A stretch of 34,902 nt of DNA from Anoxybacteroides voinovskiense (GCF_014196205.1 NZ_JACIDE010000032.1:1-34902); one strand, 5' to 3'. Shown: positions 7,839 through 16,268, counted from the stretch's first letter. The notes: generated from the letters alone by a model not told the origin. Made by a program: numbers and translations.

Positions 7839-7869
7839 CTGTTAACTATGAAAAAAAGGGGGTTTACAT
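7839..7869. promoter_or_regulatory. BirA-type biotin operator
   Basis: CTGTTAAC (7839-7846) and GTTTACAT (7862-7869) form the two half-sites of the Gram-positive BirA box (wTGTwAAC, about 15 bases, GTTwACAw), here with exactly 15 bases between. It covers the likely transcription start and the ribosome binding site of bioY, so biotinyl-AMP-loaded BirA would block expression. The match is seen in the sequence; BirA control is known for bioY genes in Firmicutes. Confidence 0.8.
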
Positions 7870-8460
7870 ATGCGGTTGCGCGCATTGGACATCACGCTTG
7901 TCAGCGTATTTGCCGCGTTGATGGCAATTGGGGCGAACATTACTTCTTGGGCACCGTTTTTAGTCGTTGGCGGCGTGCCAATTACATTACAAACCTTTTT
8001 CTGCGTGTTAGCTGGCGCGATGTTAGGACGCCGTCTCGGGGCGCTCGCAATGTTTGTCTATATGCTCGTTGGACTTGTTGGTGCTCCTGTTTTCGCAAAA
8101 TTTTCCGGCGGTTTTGGCATGATTGCCGGCCCAACATTTGGCTTTATCGTTTCTTTTATTTTTGCTGCTTATATTACCGGCTGGATAATCGAAAAAGGCG
8201 GCGACCGCCCATCGCTTGCCCGCTTTATTGCCGCAGCATTAGCGGGAATGATCGTCAACTACGTTATCGGCACAAACTGGATGTATATGGCGTTTAAATA
8301 TTGGGCAGAAGCACCGAAAGGCTTTTCTTACAGTGTCGCTTGGAGCTGGATGCTTGTGCCACTGCCAAAAGACATTATTTTATCGATTGTCGCCGGAGCG
8401 ATCGCCCCACGCTTTTATCATACGATTCGAAAATCAGTAACCTCTAAATATGCGATATAA
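7870..8460 (+). CDS. bioY: Biotin transporter substrate-binding subunit BioY
   Basis: A 196-residue membrane protein with about six helices, matching the BioY S-component of ECF transporters. Recognisable parts are the conserved N-terminal F-A-A-L-M-A-I-G-A-N, P-I-T-L-Q-T-F-F and G-A-x-L-G-R-R-L-G segments and the glycine-rich FSGGFGMIAGPTFGF loop. BioY binds biotin and works alone or with an ECF ATPase module. No ECF genes lie nearby. B. subtilis has a bioY (yuiG) in the same neighbourhood. The BirA-type operator just upstream makes biotin repression very likely. A perfect terminator follows the stop. Confidence 0.92.
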   Translation: MRLRALDITLVSVFAALMAIGANITSWAPFLVVGGVPITLQTFFCVLAGAMLGRRLGALAMFVYMLVGLVGAPVFAKFSGGFGMIAGPTFGFIVSFIFAAYITGWIIEKGGDRPSLARFIAAALAGMIVNYVIGTNWMYMAFKYWAEAPKGFSYSVAWSWMLVPLPKDIILSIVAGAIAPRFYHTIRKSVTSKYAI

Positions 8461-8490
8461 AAAAGTGCATGCCGAGGCATGCACTTTTTT
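8459..8490. terminator. Bidirectional terminator between bioY and pit
   Basis: AAAAAAGTGCATGCC (8459-8473) and GGCATGCACTTTTTT (8476-8490) are perfect inverted repeats. They give A/T tracts on both sides and serve both convergent genes. Confidence 0.92.
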
Positions 8491-9490
8491 ATATAAAGAA
8501 TAGTTTAAATAGCTGATAAGTAAACCCTGCGATAAGCGCCGAAACCGGCAACGTAATAATCCATGTAATGACGATGCGTTGGGCAACTCCCCATTTGACG
8601 CCTTTAACGCGCTGGGCTGCCCCGACGCCCATCACGGAAGAAGAAGCAACGTGCGTCGTACTGACAGGCAAATGAAACGTCGTCGCCGAAAAAATAACGA
8701 TCGCGGAAGACAAATCGGCTGCTGCGCCGTTTACCGGACGGATTTTCATAATTTTTCCTCCGACCGTTTTAATAATTTTCCATCCACCGACCGATGTTCC
8801 AATCCCCATTGCAATCGCTGCTGACAGACGCACCCACTCTGGGATTTCCGTCGATGTGTGATAGTTCCCAGCGATTAACGCCATTGTAATAATCCCCATC
8901 GCTTTTTGTGCGTCGTTCGTCCCGTGCGTATATGATTGCATCGCAGCGGTCACTACTTGGAACAAGCGGAATCCTTTTGTCGTTCTCGACAAATTCGCAT
9001 TTTTAAAAAGCATGCGGAACAAGCTCATGACGATAAATCCGACGCCAAACGCTAAAAACGGAGAAACAACGAGCGATTCTAAAATTTTTGTAAATCCCGC
9101 ATAGTTTAAAATGCCAAACCCACCGGCAGAAATTGCCGCCCCAGCAACCGAACCAATCAACGCATGAGATGAGCTACTTGGAATTCCGTAATACCATGTA
9201 ATTAAGTTCCAAGCAATCGCCGCTGTCAGTGCTGCTAAAATGACGACGCCACCATTTTCTAACGCAAACGGATCGACAATGTCTTTCGTAATCGTTTTTG
9301 CTACTCCAGTAAACGTCAACGCCCCGAGCAAGTTCATCGTTGCCGCCAACAAAACCGCTTGACGCGGAGTTAACGCCCTTGTCGAAACGGATGTCGCAAT
9401 CGCATTCGCTGTGTCGTGAAAGCCGTTAATAAAGTCAAACGCTAACGCAAAAATCACCACTAAAACCGTTAGTATAAACACCGTATCCAT
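8489..9490 (-). CDS. pit: Inorganic phosphate transporter, Pit family
   Basis: A 333-residue membrane protein with duplicated PiT signatures: FDFINGFHDTANAIATSVSTRAL near residues 19-41 and the second-half GTNDAQKAMGIITMAL near 190-205. PiT proteins couple phosphate or metal-phosphate uptake to protons and have low affinity. The ATG at 9490 has AAGGGGA upstream. It follows the DUF47 gene by 14 bases on the same strand, the standard Pit partner, so the two form an operon. Regulation by PhoP is suggested by the hexamer array upstream of the first gene. Confidence 0.92.
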   Translation of the reverse strand: MDTVFILTVLVVIFALAFDFINGFHDTANAIATSVSTRALTPRQAVLLAATMNLLGALTFTGVAKTITKDIVDPFALENGGVVILAALTAAIAWNLITWYYGIPSSSSHALIGSVAGAAISAGGFGILNYAGFTKILESLVVSPFLAFGVGFIVMSLFRMLFKNANLSRTTKGFRLFQVVTAAMQSYTHGTNDAQKAMGIITMALIAGNYHTSTEIPEWVRLSAAIAMGIGTSVGGWKIIKTVGGKIMKIRPVNGAAADLSSAIVIFSATTFHLPVSTTHVASSSVMGVGAAQRVKGVKWGVAQRIVITWIITLPVSALIAGFTYQLFKLFFI

Positions 9491-9504
9491 TACAAAGTCC
9501 CCTT

Positions 9505-10128
9505 TTACGCGTTGCGCATAATGATCGTTTCAATCGTATTGGCTACATCTTCACAACTATCTGCGATTTCTTCTAACATCTCGTACAATTCTTTATATTG
9601 AATCAGTTTAATCGGGTCTTTTTGCGTCACAAATAAGTTTTTAATGGATGCGCGTAAAATTTCGTCGCATTTTGTTTCATAGTCTTTAATTTTAATTGCA
9701 TGAGCACGCATATCTAACAACTTTTTGCTTGCTAATAATTTTAATGCTTCAGCAATTTCAATCGTGCTTTGGTAAATATTATCGAAAAATTTCACCATAT
9801 GGTCATCGATATCGGTAAATGAGAACATTTCAAAGCGTGCGGAGCATTGCTCTAATCCGTCAAGCACGTCATCCATTTTCATTGCTAGTTGGTGAATGTC
9901 TTCCCGTTCGATTGGCGTAATAAACGTTTTATTCAGCGCAACAACGAGTTCGTGGATAAACGAATCGCCTTTTTTCTCATACTCTTTCATGACGCGCGCA
10001 AATTCTTTTAAATCGCTAACGTTTTGAATTTTGTATTCGACAAAATATTGCGCCGCTTCTTTCACGTTTTCCGAAATCGTAAATAATAAATCAAAAAAAA
10101 CATCGCGTTTTTTTGGTGAAAAAACCAT
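9505..10128 (-). CDS. DUF47 (PhoU-like) phosphate transport regulator, YkaA type
   Basis: A 207-residue all-helical protein of the DUF47 group, related to PhoU. Family traits are the N-terminal FSPKKRDVFFDLLFTISENV, then EYEKKGDSFIHELVVALNKTFITPIEREDIHQLAMKMDDVLD. D/E-x3-D-type acidic clusters probably bind metal. Such proteins are encoded next to Pit transporters and are thought to modulate them. The start at 10128 is set by GGGGG seven bases upstream. A longer frame from 10164 lacks a site. It is the first gene of the two-gene phosphate operon. Confidence 0.88.
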   Translation of the reverse strand: MVFSPKKRDVFFDLLFTISENVKEAAQYFVEYKIQNVSDLKEFARVMKEYEKKGDSFIHELVVALNKTFITPIEREDIHQLAMKMDDVLDGLEQCSARFEMFSFTDIDDHMVKFFDNIYQSTIEIAEALKLLASKKLLDMRAHAIKIKDYETKCDEILRASIKNLFVTQKDPIKLIQYKELYEMLEEIADSCEDVANTIETIIMRNA

Positions 10129-10193
10129 ACAAAAACCCCCATTTATGTATTGATATTGAGCCACCCTGTCTTATTTTATCAACAATTGTCGAA

Positions 10194-10254
10194 TTTACAA
10201 CAAATTCAAAAAATCTTAACATAAAATTTACACTAACTTAACATTTCGTTAAAA
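10194..10254 (+). promoter_or_regulatory. Six-hexamer PhoP box array
   Basis: Hexamers start at 10194 (TTTACA), 10205 (TTCAAA), 10216 (TTAACA), 10227 (TTTACA), 10238 (TTAACA) and 10249 (TTAAAA), spaced at exactly 11 bases. Bacillus PhoP binds TT(A/T/C)ACA repeats with about five bases between. The array is on the strand opposite to the phosphate operon it precedes. Its first hexamer overlaps a candidate -35 (TTGTAA on the minus strand, 10195-10200, with TAAAAT 16 bases downstream). That arrangement would suit repression. Confidence 0.75.
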
Positions 10255-10258
10255 ATAA

Positions 10259-10283
10259 AAAGCTATCCTCTCCGGATAGCTTT
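10259..10283 (-). terminator. Intrinsic terminator of pepA
   Basis: AAAGCTATCC (10259-10268) pairs with GGATAGCTTT (10274-10283) around a five-base loop. On the minus strand a T-rich tail follows. It overlaps the pepA stop codon. Confidence 0.88.
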
Positions 10284-11776
10284 ACTTCTCAAATCGCTCA
10301 ACAAACGTCGCGAGCGTCCGCACCATGACACCCGTTGCTCCTGCTGGACCGAGGTCAGATGGTTTGGTCGTGACCGATGTACCAGCAATATCTAAATGCA
10401 CCCATGGGGTATCTTCCGCAAATTCCGCTAAAAACGCCGCGCCCATAATCGCATGCCCTTCTCTGCCCGGAGAATTGTTTAAATCTGCGATCGGGCTATT
10501 CCGCACTCGTTCTTTATCTTTTTCCGTAATTGGAAGCCGCCAAATAAACTCCCCTGTTTCCACTGACGCCTCGAGCACTTGTTCAAACAGCGCTTCATCG
10601 TTTGTCATCGCACCAGTCGTATGAACGTCAAGCGCAATAATGACTCCACCTGTCAGCGTCGCTACGTCAATAAGATAATTTGCTCCTTGTTGTTTCGCAT
10701 ACGTAATGGCATCGGCTAAAATAAGGCGACCTTCCGCATCGGTGTTCGTCACTTCAATCGTCTTTCCGCTCATGGAAGTGATCACATCGTCCGGCTTAAA
10801 CGCGCTGCCGCTAATCATATTGTCTGTTGCTGGAATAACGGCAAGCACGTTTTGTTCCGGGCGAAGCTCCCCGATAATTTCCATCGCTCCCAATACAGCA
10901 GCCGCTCCCGCCATATCCGTTTTCATCCCAACAATTCCATCTTTCGGCTTAATCGAATAGCCACCCGTATCAAATGTAACCCCTTTGCCAACAAGCCCAA
11001 TCACGTCTTCCCATGTTTCTTTTCCTTGGTATTTTAGTACAATTAGTTTTGGCCGTTCGACTGACCCTTGATTGACCGCTAAAAACGCGCCCATTCCGAG
11101 CGTTTCCATCTCTTCTTTTTCGATTATTTTGTATTCAAATCCGTATTTTTTCGCCAGTTCTACCGCGTAGTTAGCCAGCGCGGAAGCGGATAACAAATTA
11201 CTCGGAGTGTTGACGAGCGTTCGCGCTGAGTTTGTTGCCCGTCCATACACAGAGCCAACGAATAAACTCGCTTCTACTTCTTTTTCGTCAGTTGTCGTAT
11301 AGACAGTAAGTTGCTCGATTGTTTTCTGTTCGGTTCGCTTTTGCTTGTAGCCAGCAAATTCATATGTTGCTAACATACATGCTTCCGAGAGCGCGTGGGC
11401 GGCATCGTTCGCATCGATTCGCTCCGTTGTAAACGTATCTAACATTACTGCCACTTCCGACCACGTGGCTCCTTTTATCGTTTGAAACAGCTTGCCAAAC
11501 GCTTCCCGCAATTGCTCAAACGTTAATTCTTCTTTTTTTTCCTAAACCGACAAAATAAAGACGCTTTATATTCATTTGCCCAAGCGTATGTACTTTTGTG
11601 ATATGTTTTTTCTTTGGCGACAAGTCTCCTTCGTTCACTAATTCCGTTAACTGTCCGTTCAGTTGCTCATTCCATTTTGCCACGATTCCGCTAAATAGAG
11701 GCTCTTTTTCAAACAACCCAATGACGATTGCTTCATGCCTCGCATTATTCGATATTTCTTGCATCACTGTAAACAT
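10282..11776 (-). pseudogene. pepA: Leucyl aminopeptidase pepA, frameshifted at an A8 run
   Basis: Two adjacent frames together encode one M17 leucyl aminopeptidase of about 497 residues, the usual family length. The first 86 codons (11776-11516, ATG after GGGAG) give the N-terminal macro-like domain and reach YFVGLGKK, then run into a stop. The catalytic domain continues in another frame. It has the metal and active-site motifs [28 protein letters not shown] and [17 protein letters not shown], and ends at 10282. The frame changes at eight T residues (11533-11540, A8 on the coding strand). With seven, the product would read [16 protein letters not shown] without a break. It is either a real mutation, slippage-corrected expression or a sequencing error. 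M17 enzymes are cytosolic metallo-peptidases. Confidence 0.88.
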
Positions 11777-11825
11777 TCAATCACTCCCTTTTATATTATC
11801 TTTCATTATAACGAATTTCTTAAGG

Positions 11826-12197
11826 CTAGTCGTGTAAAAATAGGACAAGCGTTGGAAGAGGCGGTAGCTCGTTCAATGCTCTACTATCAACCCGGTCGAC
11901 ATCTGTCGTCATTATTGCTAGACAGCGTTGAATAAATGCGCATACTTCATCTACACGAACTCCCCAATAAAACGGACGGTATGGCTGTAAATACTCCTCG
12001 GCCGCCTGCATCATCAAGCGCGCCCCTTTCACATTTCCATAACTATAATGATAGAGCGCGACCGTCATTTGCAATAACCCTTTAATAAAAAAATTCGCTT
12101 TATCTGTCATCCAAATTTCTTCTAACAAATCGTGACACGTATAGTAATCCCCTTCATTAAACTTCACAAAAAACTCGTAATACTCCATCGGATACAT
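11826..12197 (-). CDS. DUF309 family protein
   Basis: A 123-residue protein recognised as DUF309 by FVKFNEGDYYTCHDLLEEIWMTD near residues 9-31, with the conserved E-x2-W and H-D-x2-E patterns, followed by GLLQMTVALYHYSYGN and the GA-x3-M helix. The family is a small helical bundle of unknown function found across Firmicutes and cyanobacteria. ATG at 12197 is preceded by GGGGG. It lies 49 bases upstream of pepA on the same strand and could be cotranscribed with it. The final residues (about 105-123) are less conserved-looking. Confidence 0.82.
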   Translation of the reverse strand: MYPMEYYEFFVKFNEGDYYTCHDLLEEIWMTDKANFFIKGLLQMTVALYHYSYGNVKGARLMMQAAEEYLQPYRPFYWGVRVDEVCAFIQRCLAIMTTDVDRVDSRALNELPPLPTLVLFLHD

Positions 12198-12274
12198 GGC
12201 AATCCCCCTTTTTTTTCACAATACCACAAGGAAAATAAAACGAAAAAGCGAATGAGAAAAAAGAGGTGATTTTG

Positions 12275-13081
12275 TTGAAACTTATTTCTCTTTGCCCAAG
12301 CAATACCGAGATGCTTGCTTATTTAGGACGAGCGGACTGGTTAATTGCCGTAGACGATTATTCCGATTGGCCAGCATCTGTCCATTCCCTTCCGCGCGTC
12401 GGTCCGGATTTGCACATTGACATGGAGCGTGTCGAGGCGCTGAATCCTGATCTTGTTCTTGCCTCATTAAGCGTTCCAGGCATGGAGCGAAACATTGAAG
12501 AGCTGAAAAAACGAAACATTCCGCATCTTATTTTTCAACCGCATTCGTTAAAAGAGATTGCGGACGACTTGCTTCGATTAGGCGAAGCGATTGGGGAAAA
12601 AGAGCGCGCCGAAGCAGTAGTCAAACGATACCGAGATGTCATCGCTCAATATACGCAACTCGCCAAAAAAATAGACCAACCGCCAACAATTTATTGGGAA
12701 TGGTGGCCGAAGCCGGTCTTTACGCCTGGAAAAACAAATTGGCTCAGCGAAATAAGCGAATTAGCTGGCGGACGCAATGTATTTGCCGATATCGAGCAAG
12801 CGAATGTGCAAACGGACTGGGAAGAAGTAAGTAGGCGAAATCCAGATTATATCGCACTTGTCTGGGTCGGCGTACGGAGCGAAAAAATCGACCCATCGCT
12901 CGTAAAAAAACGGCCGGGATGGAATGAACTTCAGGCTGTTCAATCTAACCGCATTTACGTACTGGAAGAAGCGCTTTTTTGCCGACCGTCTCCACGGTTA
13001 TTACTTGGGTTAAAAAAGCTGGCGTCATTATTGTATTCCGACATCTTTCCAACCTACGACGAAGTAGACCCTGTTTTATAA
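12275..13081 (+). CDS. Cobalamin-binding-like protein of the BtuF/FecB fold, without signal peptide
   Basis: A 268-residue protein of the type III periplasmic-binding fold. Family features are the N-terminal ISLCPSNTEMLAYLGRADWLIAVDDYSDWP, the repeated LPRVGPDLHIDMERVEALNPDLVLAS segment and C-terminal AVQSNRIYVLEEALFCRPSPRLLLGLKKLASLLYSD. No signal peptide or lipobox is visible, so it should be cytosolic. No permease or ATPase gene lies near. Relatives are annotated as cobalamin-binding proteins. The TTG at 12275 has AGAGGTGA five bases upstream; GTG at 12266 overlaps that site. The true ligand is unknown. Confidence 0.78.
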   Translation: MKLISLCPSNTEMLAYLGRADWLIAVDDYSDWPASVHSLPRVGPDLHIDMERVEALNPDLVLASLSVPGMERNIEELKKRNIPHLIFQPHSLKEIADDLLRLGEAIGEKERAEAVVKRYRDVIAQYTQLAKKIDQPPTIYWEWWPKPVFTPGKTNWLSEISELAGGRNVFADIEQANVQTDWEEVSRRNPDYIALVWVGVRSEKIDPSLVKKRPGWNELQAVQSNRIYVLEEALFCRPSPRLLLGLKKLASLLYSDIFPTYDEVDPVL

Positions 13082-13084
13082 TAA

Positions 13085-13255
13085 GAAAAGCGCAAAGCGC
13101 CCGCCTATCGGCGAAGATCGCACAAGCCCCACCGAGGAGGCTCAGCCAAAGCAAAGCTTTGGCTTGCGTGGGATATTTCAAGGAAGCGAACTCAATGTGT
13201 CGCCGCCGCAGTGTGGGGCGGAGCGACTCGAGCCGATGGCGCTTGGAGCTAGACA
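13085..13255 (+). repeat. Intergenic repeat, copy 1 (GAAAAGCG ... AGCTAGACA type)
   Basis: This 171-base non-coding stretch begins GAAAAGCG directly after the TAATAA of the preceding gene and ends GGAGCTAGACA. Its ends pair: GCGCC...CTATCGGC near 13097-13111 with GCCGAT-GGCGC near 13232-13242. An internal hairpin, AGCCAAAGC / GCTTTGGCT, lies at 13144-13164. A diverged copy at 23035-23155 has the same first and last motifs and also starts at a stop codon. I recall similar intergenic repeats in Geobacillus and related Bacillaceae. No function is known to me. Confidence 0.65.
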
Positions 13256-13302
13256 ACGCTCCGCCTAATCGTAAAATTTTATACTTTCTTACCTTAAAAT
13301 AA

Positions 13303-13326
13303 AGAAGGGGGCAACCGCTCCCTTCT
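13303..13326 (-). terminator. Intrinsic terminator of yuiC
   Basis: AGAAGGG (13303-13309) and CCCTTCT (13320-13326) pair, with an extra G-C near the loop. On the minus strand the tail reads TTATTTTAAGG. It lies six bases past the yuiC stop codon. Confidence 0.7.
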
Positions 13327-13331
13327 GTTTT

Positions 13332-14030
13332 CTAGCTTTTCGATTGTACGTACTGTTGGCGAAATACTTGCATCGTTTCATCTTCGTTCAACTTTTTCAA
13401 TTCATCTTCTGACAGTTTCCCGTCACCTTTTTTCACGACATACACTTCGACCGTTTTTTTGCCCCAATACTTGTAGACATCTTCTACTGTATCGTAGTAC
13501 AAATCGATGCGGTTTCCTTTAATTGCGCCACCTTTATCTGCCACCACCCCATACCCATAGCCAGGAATAAACAAAATCGTGCCGATTGGAAACACATTTA
13601 AATCAGCAGCAATCGTCGAATATAAATCTCGCTTTACGCGCACTCCTGAATACGTAATGCCATATGCTGGATGGTTTGGCGACTTCCCAGTTGATTCTAC
13701 CCCGGCTGTATAGCCAGTAGCGACAACGGTCGTCGATGGATACTGAGTCCAATCAATCGCTTCTTCTAAACGGAGCGAACCATTTTCCGTCAGCTCCGAT
13801 GAAATTTGCGGCTGCGCCCGTTCCTCGTAATGAATCCATTCGTCATCAGCTGTGGCGTAGTCTATATCAAAATAATTAGCAAAATAATAGCTGCGTTGAA
13901 AAAGAGAAAACGGTGAATCGTCCATCCAATCAATGATCGTACGCGCCTCTACTCCAGAAATGGATTGGAATGTTGTAAAGAGCGCGCACACAAATAAGAT
14001 TGTCATGCATAGCCTTCGTACAAAACTCAT
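13332..14030 (-). CDS. yuiC: 3D-domain protein YuiC (Rpf/stationary-phase survival type)
   Basis: A 232-residue exported protein. Residues 1-29 form a signal peptide or N-terminal anchor ([23 protein letters not shown]). The C-terminal half is a 3D domain (double-psi beta barrel): [80 protein letters not shown], with the three-aspartate signature. Such domains occur in muralytic transglycosylases, and B. subtilis YuiC is a characterised relative. It should act on peptidoglycan outside the cell. ATG at 14030 follows GGGAGGAGTG. It sits downstream of yuiA-yuiB, as in B. subtilis. Confidence 0.87.
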   Translation of the reverse strand: MSFVRRLCMTILFVCALFTTFQSISGVEARTIIDWMDDSPFSLFQRSYYFANYFDIDYATADDEWIHYEERAQPQISSELTENGSLRLEEAIDWTQYPSTTVVATGYTAGVESTGKSPNHPAYGITYSGVRVKRDLYSTIAADLNVFPIGTILFIPGYGYGVVADKGGAIKGNRIDLYYDTVEDVYKYWGKKTVEVYVVKKGDGKLSEDELKKLNEDETMQVFRQQYVQSKS

Positions 14031-14103
14031 TTTCTCACTCCTCCCACGGCTCTATTTATTTCCAAAAAGAGAAACAAATATTCATCGAGAGGATATGAGA
14101 AAA

Positions 14104-14132
14104 GAAAAAAGCCTTCGCCTAATGGACGAAAG
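14104..14132 (-). terminator. Probable terminator of yuiB
   Basis: On the minus strand CTTTCGTCC and GGCGAAGG form an eight-base stem (two G-T pairs) around ATTA, followed by CTTTTTTC. It lies directly after the yuiB stop codon. The 104 bases from here to yuiC hold nothing else clear. Confidence 0.6.
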
Positions 14133-14134
14133 CC

Positions 14135-14458
14135 TTAAAACATTTGATATCCTTTCGCTCGCAATACTCGAATGGCAACACCGGACAAAATGGCTCCAAT
14201 TAGCCCGCTGCTGAGAATCATGACATCTGCAGGGGCTAACGTCAAAATTTTATGTTTTAACGCTGCAAACGACGCGCTTGGTGCAGTAAAATACTCCAAT
14301 AACTTTACATCATCAATAATGAAAATAAAAACAATCGGACTTAAAATGGCCGGCAGCCACGACATTCGTAAAATCATGTTTAGTAGAAAACCAATGCCAA
14401 AAAATAAAACAAAAAACAACAACATCGAAATGAGTAAAACAGGTATACTCATCTCCAT
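14135..14458 (-). CDS. yuiB: Membrane protein YuiB
   Basis: A 107-residue membrane protein with an N-terminal double hydrophobic segment (IPVLLISMLLFFVLFFGIGFLLNMIL), a second (LPAILSPIVFIFII) and a C-terminal hydrophobic helix (LSSGLIGAILSGVAIRVL). It matches YuiB of B. subtilis in position and pattern. The function is unknown. The start at 14458 (MEMSIPV) is set by GGAGG eight bases upstream; ATG at 14464 is too close and 14452 is possible. It follows yuiA by 63 bases and likely shares its transcript. Confidence 0.8.
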   Translation of the reverse strand: MEMSIPVLLISMLLFFVLFFGIGFLLNMILRMSWLPAILSPIVFIFIIDDVKLLEYFTAPSASFAALKHKILTLAPADVMILSSGLIGAILSGVAIRVLRAKGYQMF

Positions 14459-14521
14459 CCCCATCACCTCCAGTACATCCTTCTTAAGTGTACTGAATGA
14501 TAGACGGGGAGTCAACGAAAG

Positions 14522-14647
14522 TCATTCGTTGTTTTTTGCTTCTCCTTTCCCTGCACAGCAATAACATGTTTCCGAACCGCCTAACAGAAGTTGTACATAG
14601 CCATTCCCAGCACAATATGGACATACTGTTTGCTCTTTGCGTTTCAT
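14522..14647 (-). CDS. yuiA: Small zinc-finger protein YuiA
   Basis: A 41-residue protein beginning MKRKEQTVCPYCAGNG. It has C-x2-C-x-G-x-G at residues 9-16 and C-x-C-C-x-G-x-G at 28-35, a DnaJ-like cysteine knuckle pair that should bind zinc. ATG at 14647 has AGAGGG six bases upstream. The gene lies directly before yuiB, as in B. subtilis. The role is unknown. The reading is exact on the minus strand with a TGA at 14522-14524. Confidence 0.85.
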   Translation of the reverse strand: MKRKEQTVCPYCAGNGYVQLLLGGSETCYCCAGKGEAKNNE

Positions 14648-14810
14648 GAAGATCCCTCTCTTTTTCTTAATTTTCTGATAATATATCAAATTCCAAGCAA
14701 AAAAGAAAAGAAGGATTTCTAGCGATTTTCTCTTGTGTAAGCGAATACATCTAATAAATGCTCTCGTTTTCTTTTATTTTCTTATTTTTTTGAATTTTTT
14801 AATAAACAAA

Positions 14811-14833
14811 AAAGGGGGCAATTGCCCACCTTT
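14811..14833 (-). terminator. Intrinsic terminator of yumB
   Basis: AAAGG-GGGCAATTGCCC-CCTTT is a near-perfect palindrome. On the minus strand it is followed by TTTTTGTTTATT. It begins two bases after the yumB stop. The 188 bases between here and yuiA contain only this and AT-rich promoter-like sequence for yuiA. Confidence 0.82.
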
Positions 14834-14835
14834 CA

Positions 14836-16050
14836 TTAGAAAATATTGAATTTCCCTTTTTTCACAACAAGCGACGGTCCGCCAATTAAGTAAAGCGCGC
14901 GGTTGTCGACCATTTTTTTCATGAAACTTGCTTTCGAGCCCCACATTTTCTTTCCAAAGACGACACCGATAGCATCATCGTGACCAAGTGAACATACCGT
15001 TCCTTTAATGTCTGGCTTAAATGGCTGCAATTCCCCTTGCTGGCGAATTAACACAGCTAAGTTTTTCGCGCACAATTCACCTTGTTGCATGGCAATTTGC
15101 GCTGTCGGCGGATATGGGCGGTTTGTTTCTTCATTAATCATTAACGAGCAGTCACCGACAATAAAGACGTTATCATAGCCAGGGGCACGTAAGAATGGGT
15201 CAACTTTCACGCGACCACGCATTTCTTCAAATCCAGACTCGTCAATGACATAGCTTCCGCGCACACCAGCTGCCCATACAACCGTGCCTGCTTTAATTTC
15301 TTCTGTTTCATCGCCTTTTGCGACAATAATGCCTTCCGGCGTGCATTCTTTAATCGCTGTTCCGATGCGGAACTCGACCCCTTTGCGCTCAAGCACACCA
15401 ACTGCATATTCGACAAGCTCTGGGTCGAAGCCAGGGAGAGCAGTCGGTGCTGCTTCCACACAGATGATGCGTACTTTTTTCGGGTCGATATCATATTCAC
15501 GGCAAAGTTCTGGCACACGGTTCACTAACTCGCCAAGAAACTCAATGCCCGTAAACCCAGCTCCACCAACAACAATTGTTAGACGCTCTTCCCGCTTTTC
15601 GATTTCTGTATTGTACGTCGCAAATTGATATTCAATATGCTCGCGAATTTGGCGGGCTGCATTAATATTTGCGATAGAGAACGCATATTCTTTTAGCCCT
15701 TTAATTCCGAACGTTTCCGATTCAAATCCAAGGGCAACCACTAAGTAATCGTACGAAAGCTCCCCTTTTTCTAAAAGAACGCGTTGTTCTTGTGGGATGA
15801 TTTTCACTACTGTGTCTTGCACAAACTGTACTTTGTTACGATCGATTACATCAGTAATTGGATAACGCACACGGTCATGATGAAGCGTTCCAGCAGATGC
15901 TTCATGAAGCCATGTTGTTTCATAATGATAGTCGTATTTGTTCACAAGCGTGATGTTCGCTTCGTTTACCCCAACTAACTTTTGTAAGCGAACCGTTGTC
16001 ATTAAACCCCCATAACCTGCACCTAAAATAACGACATTTGGCTTTTTCAA
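14836..16050 (-). CDS. yumB: Type II NADH dehydrogenase-like flavoprotein YumB
   Basis: A 404-residue FAD-dependent pyridine nucleotide oxidoreductase. The FAD site is [18 protein letters not shown] at the N terminus, the NAD(P) site is [19 protein letters not shown] near residue 160 and the second FAD contact is [12 protein letters not shown] near 290. The sequence is very close to my recollection of B. subtilis YumB. NDH-2 enzymes feed electrons from NADH to menaquinone at the inner membrane face without pumping protons. The TTG at 16050 ([10 protein letters not shown]) is preferred with GGAAGTG upstream; GTG at 16065 overlaps AAGGTGG. It is divergent from yumC, with a Rex-like operator in between. 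Confidence 0.85.
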   Translation of the reverse strand: MKKPNVVILGAGYGGLMTTVRLQKLVGVNEANITLVNKYDYHYETTWLHEASAGTLHHDRVRYPITDVIDRNKVQFVQDTVVKIIPQEQRVLLEKGELSYDYLVVALGFESETFGIKGLKEYAFSIANINAARQIREHIEYQFATYNTEIEKREERLTIVVGGAGFTGIEFLGELVNRVPELCREYDIDPKKVRIICVEAAPTALPGFDPELVEYAVGVLERKGVEFRIGTAIKECTPEGIIVAKGDETEEIKAGTVVWAAGVRGSYVIDESGFEEMRGRVKVDPFLRAPGYDNVFIVGDCSLMINEETNRPYPPTAQIAMQQGELCAKNLAVLIRQQGELQPFKPDIKGTVCSLGHDDAIGVVFGKKMWGSKASFMKKMVDNRALYLIGGPSLVVKKGKFNIF

Positions 16051-16129
16051 ATGAATCACTTCCACCTTTTTAATTTTTTTTTGTGTACAACTAGCGTGTG
16101 TCGCTTCGTTGCATTTTATCGAAAAAAGT

Positions 16130-16147
16130 TTGTGAAAAAATTCACGA
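16130..16147. promoter_or_regulatory. Rex-type redox operator between yumB and yumC
   Basis: TTGTGA (16130-16135), six bases, then TCACGA (16142-16147). The Rex consensus is TTGTGA-N6-TCACAA, so one base differs. It lies 80 bases upstream of yumB, a plausible place to block its promoter when NADH is low. Rex control of NADH dehydrogenase genes is established in B. subtilis; its use here is inference. Confidence 0.65.
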
Positions 16148-16268
16148 TGACGGACAAAAAAATGTCAAACAATTGTCGAAAAATCTTAACAATCTCTTCA
16201 AAAACATATTATGCTTTTTTTTTATTGTTTTCAAGTGATTTTTTTCTTTTTTCTAAAGGAATTATATA

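Noticed and set aside
10194-10254. CRISPR-like short repeats
   Set aside because: The 11-bp periodic hexamers fit a PhoP box. They are far too short for CRISPR, and no cas genes are present.
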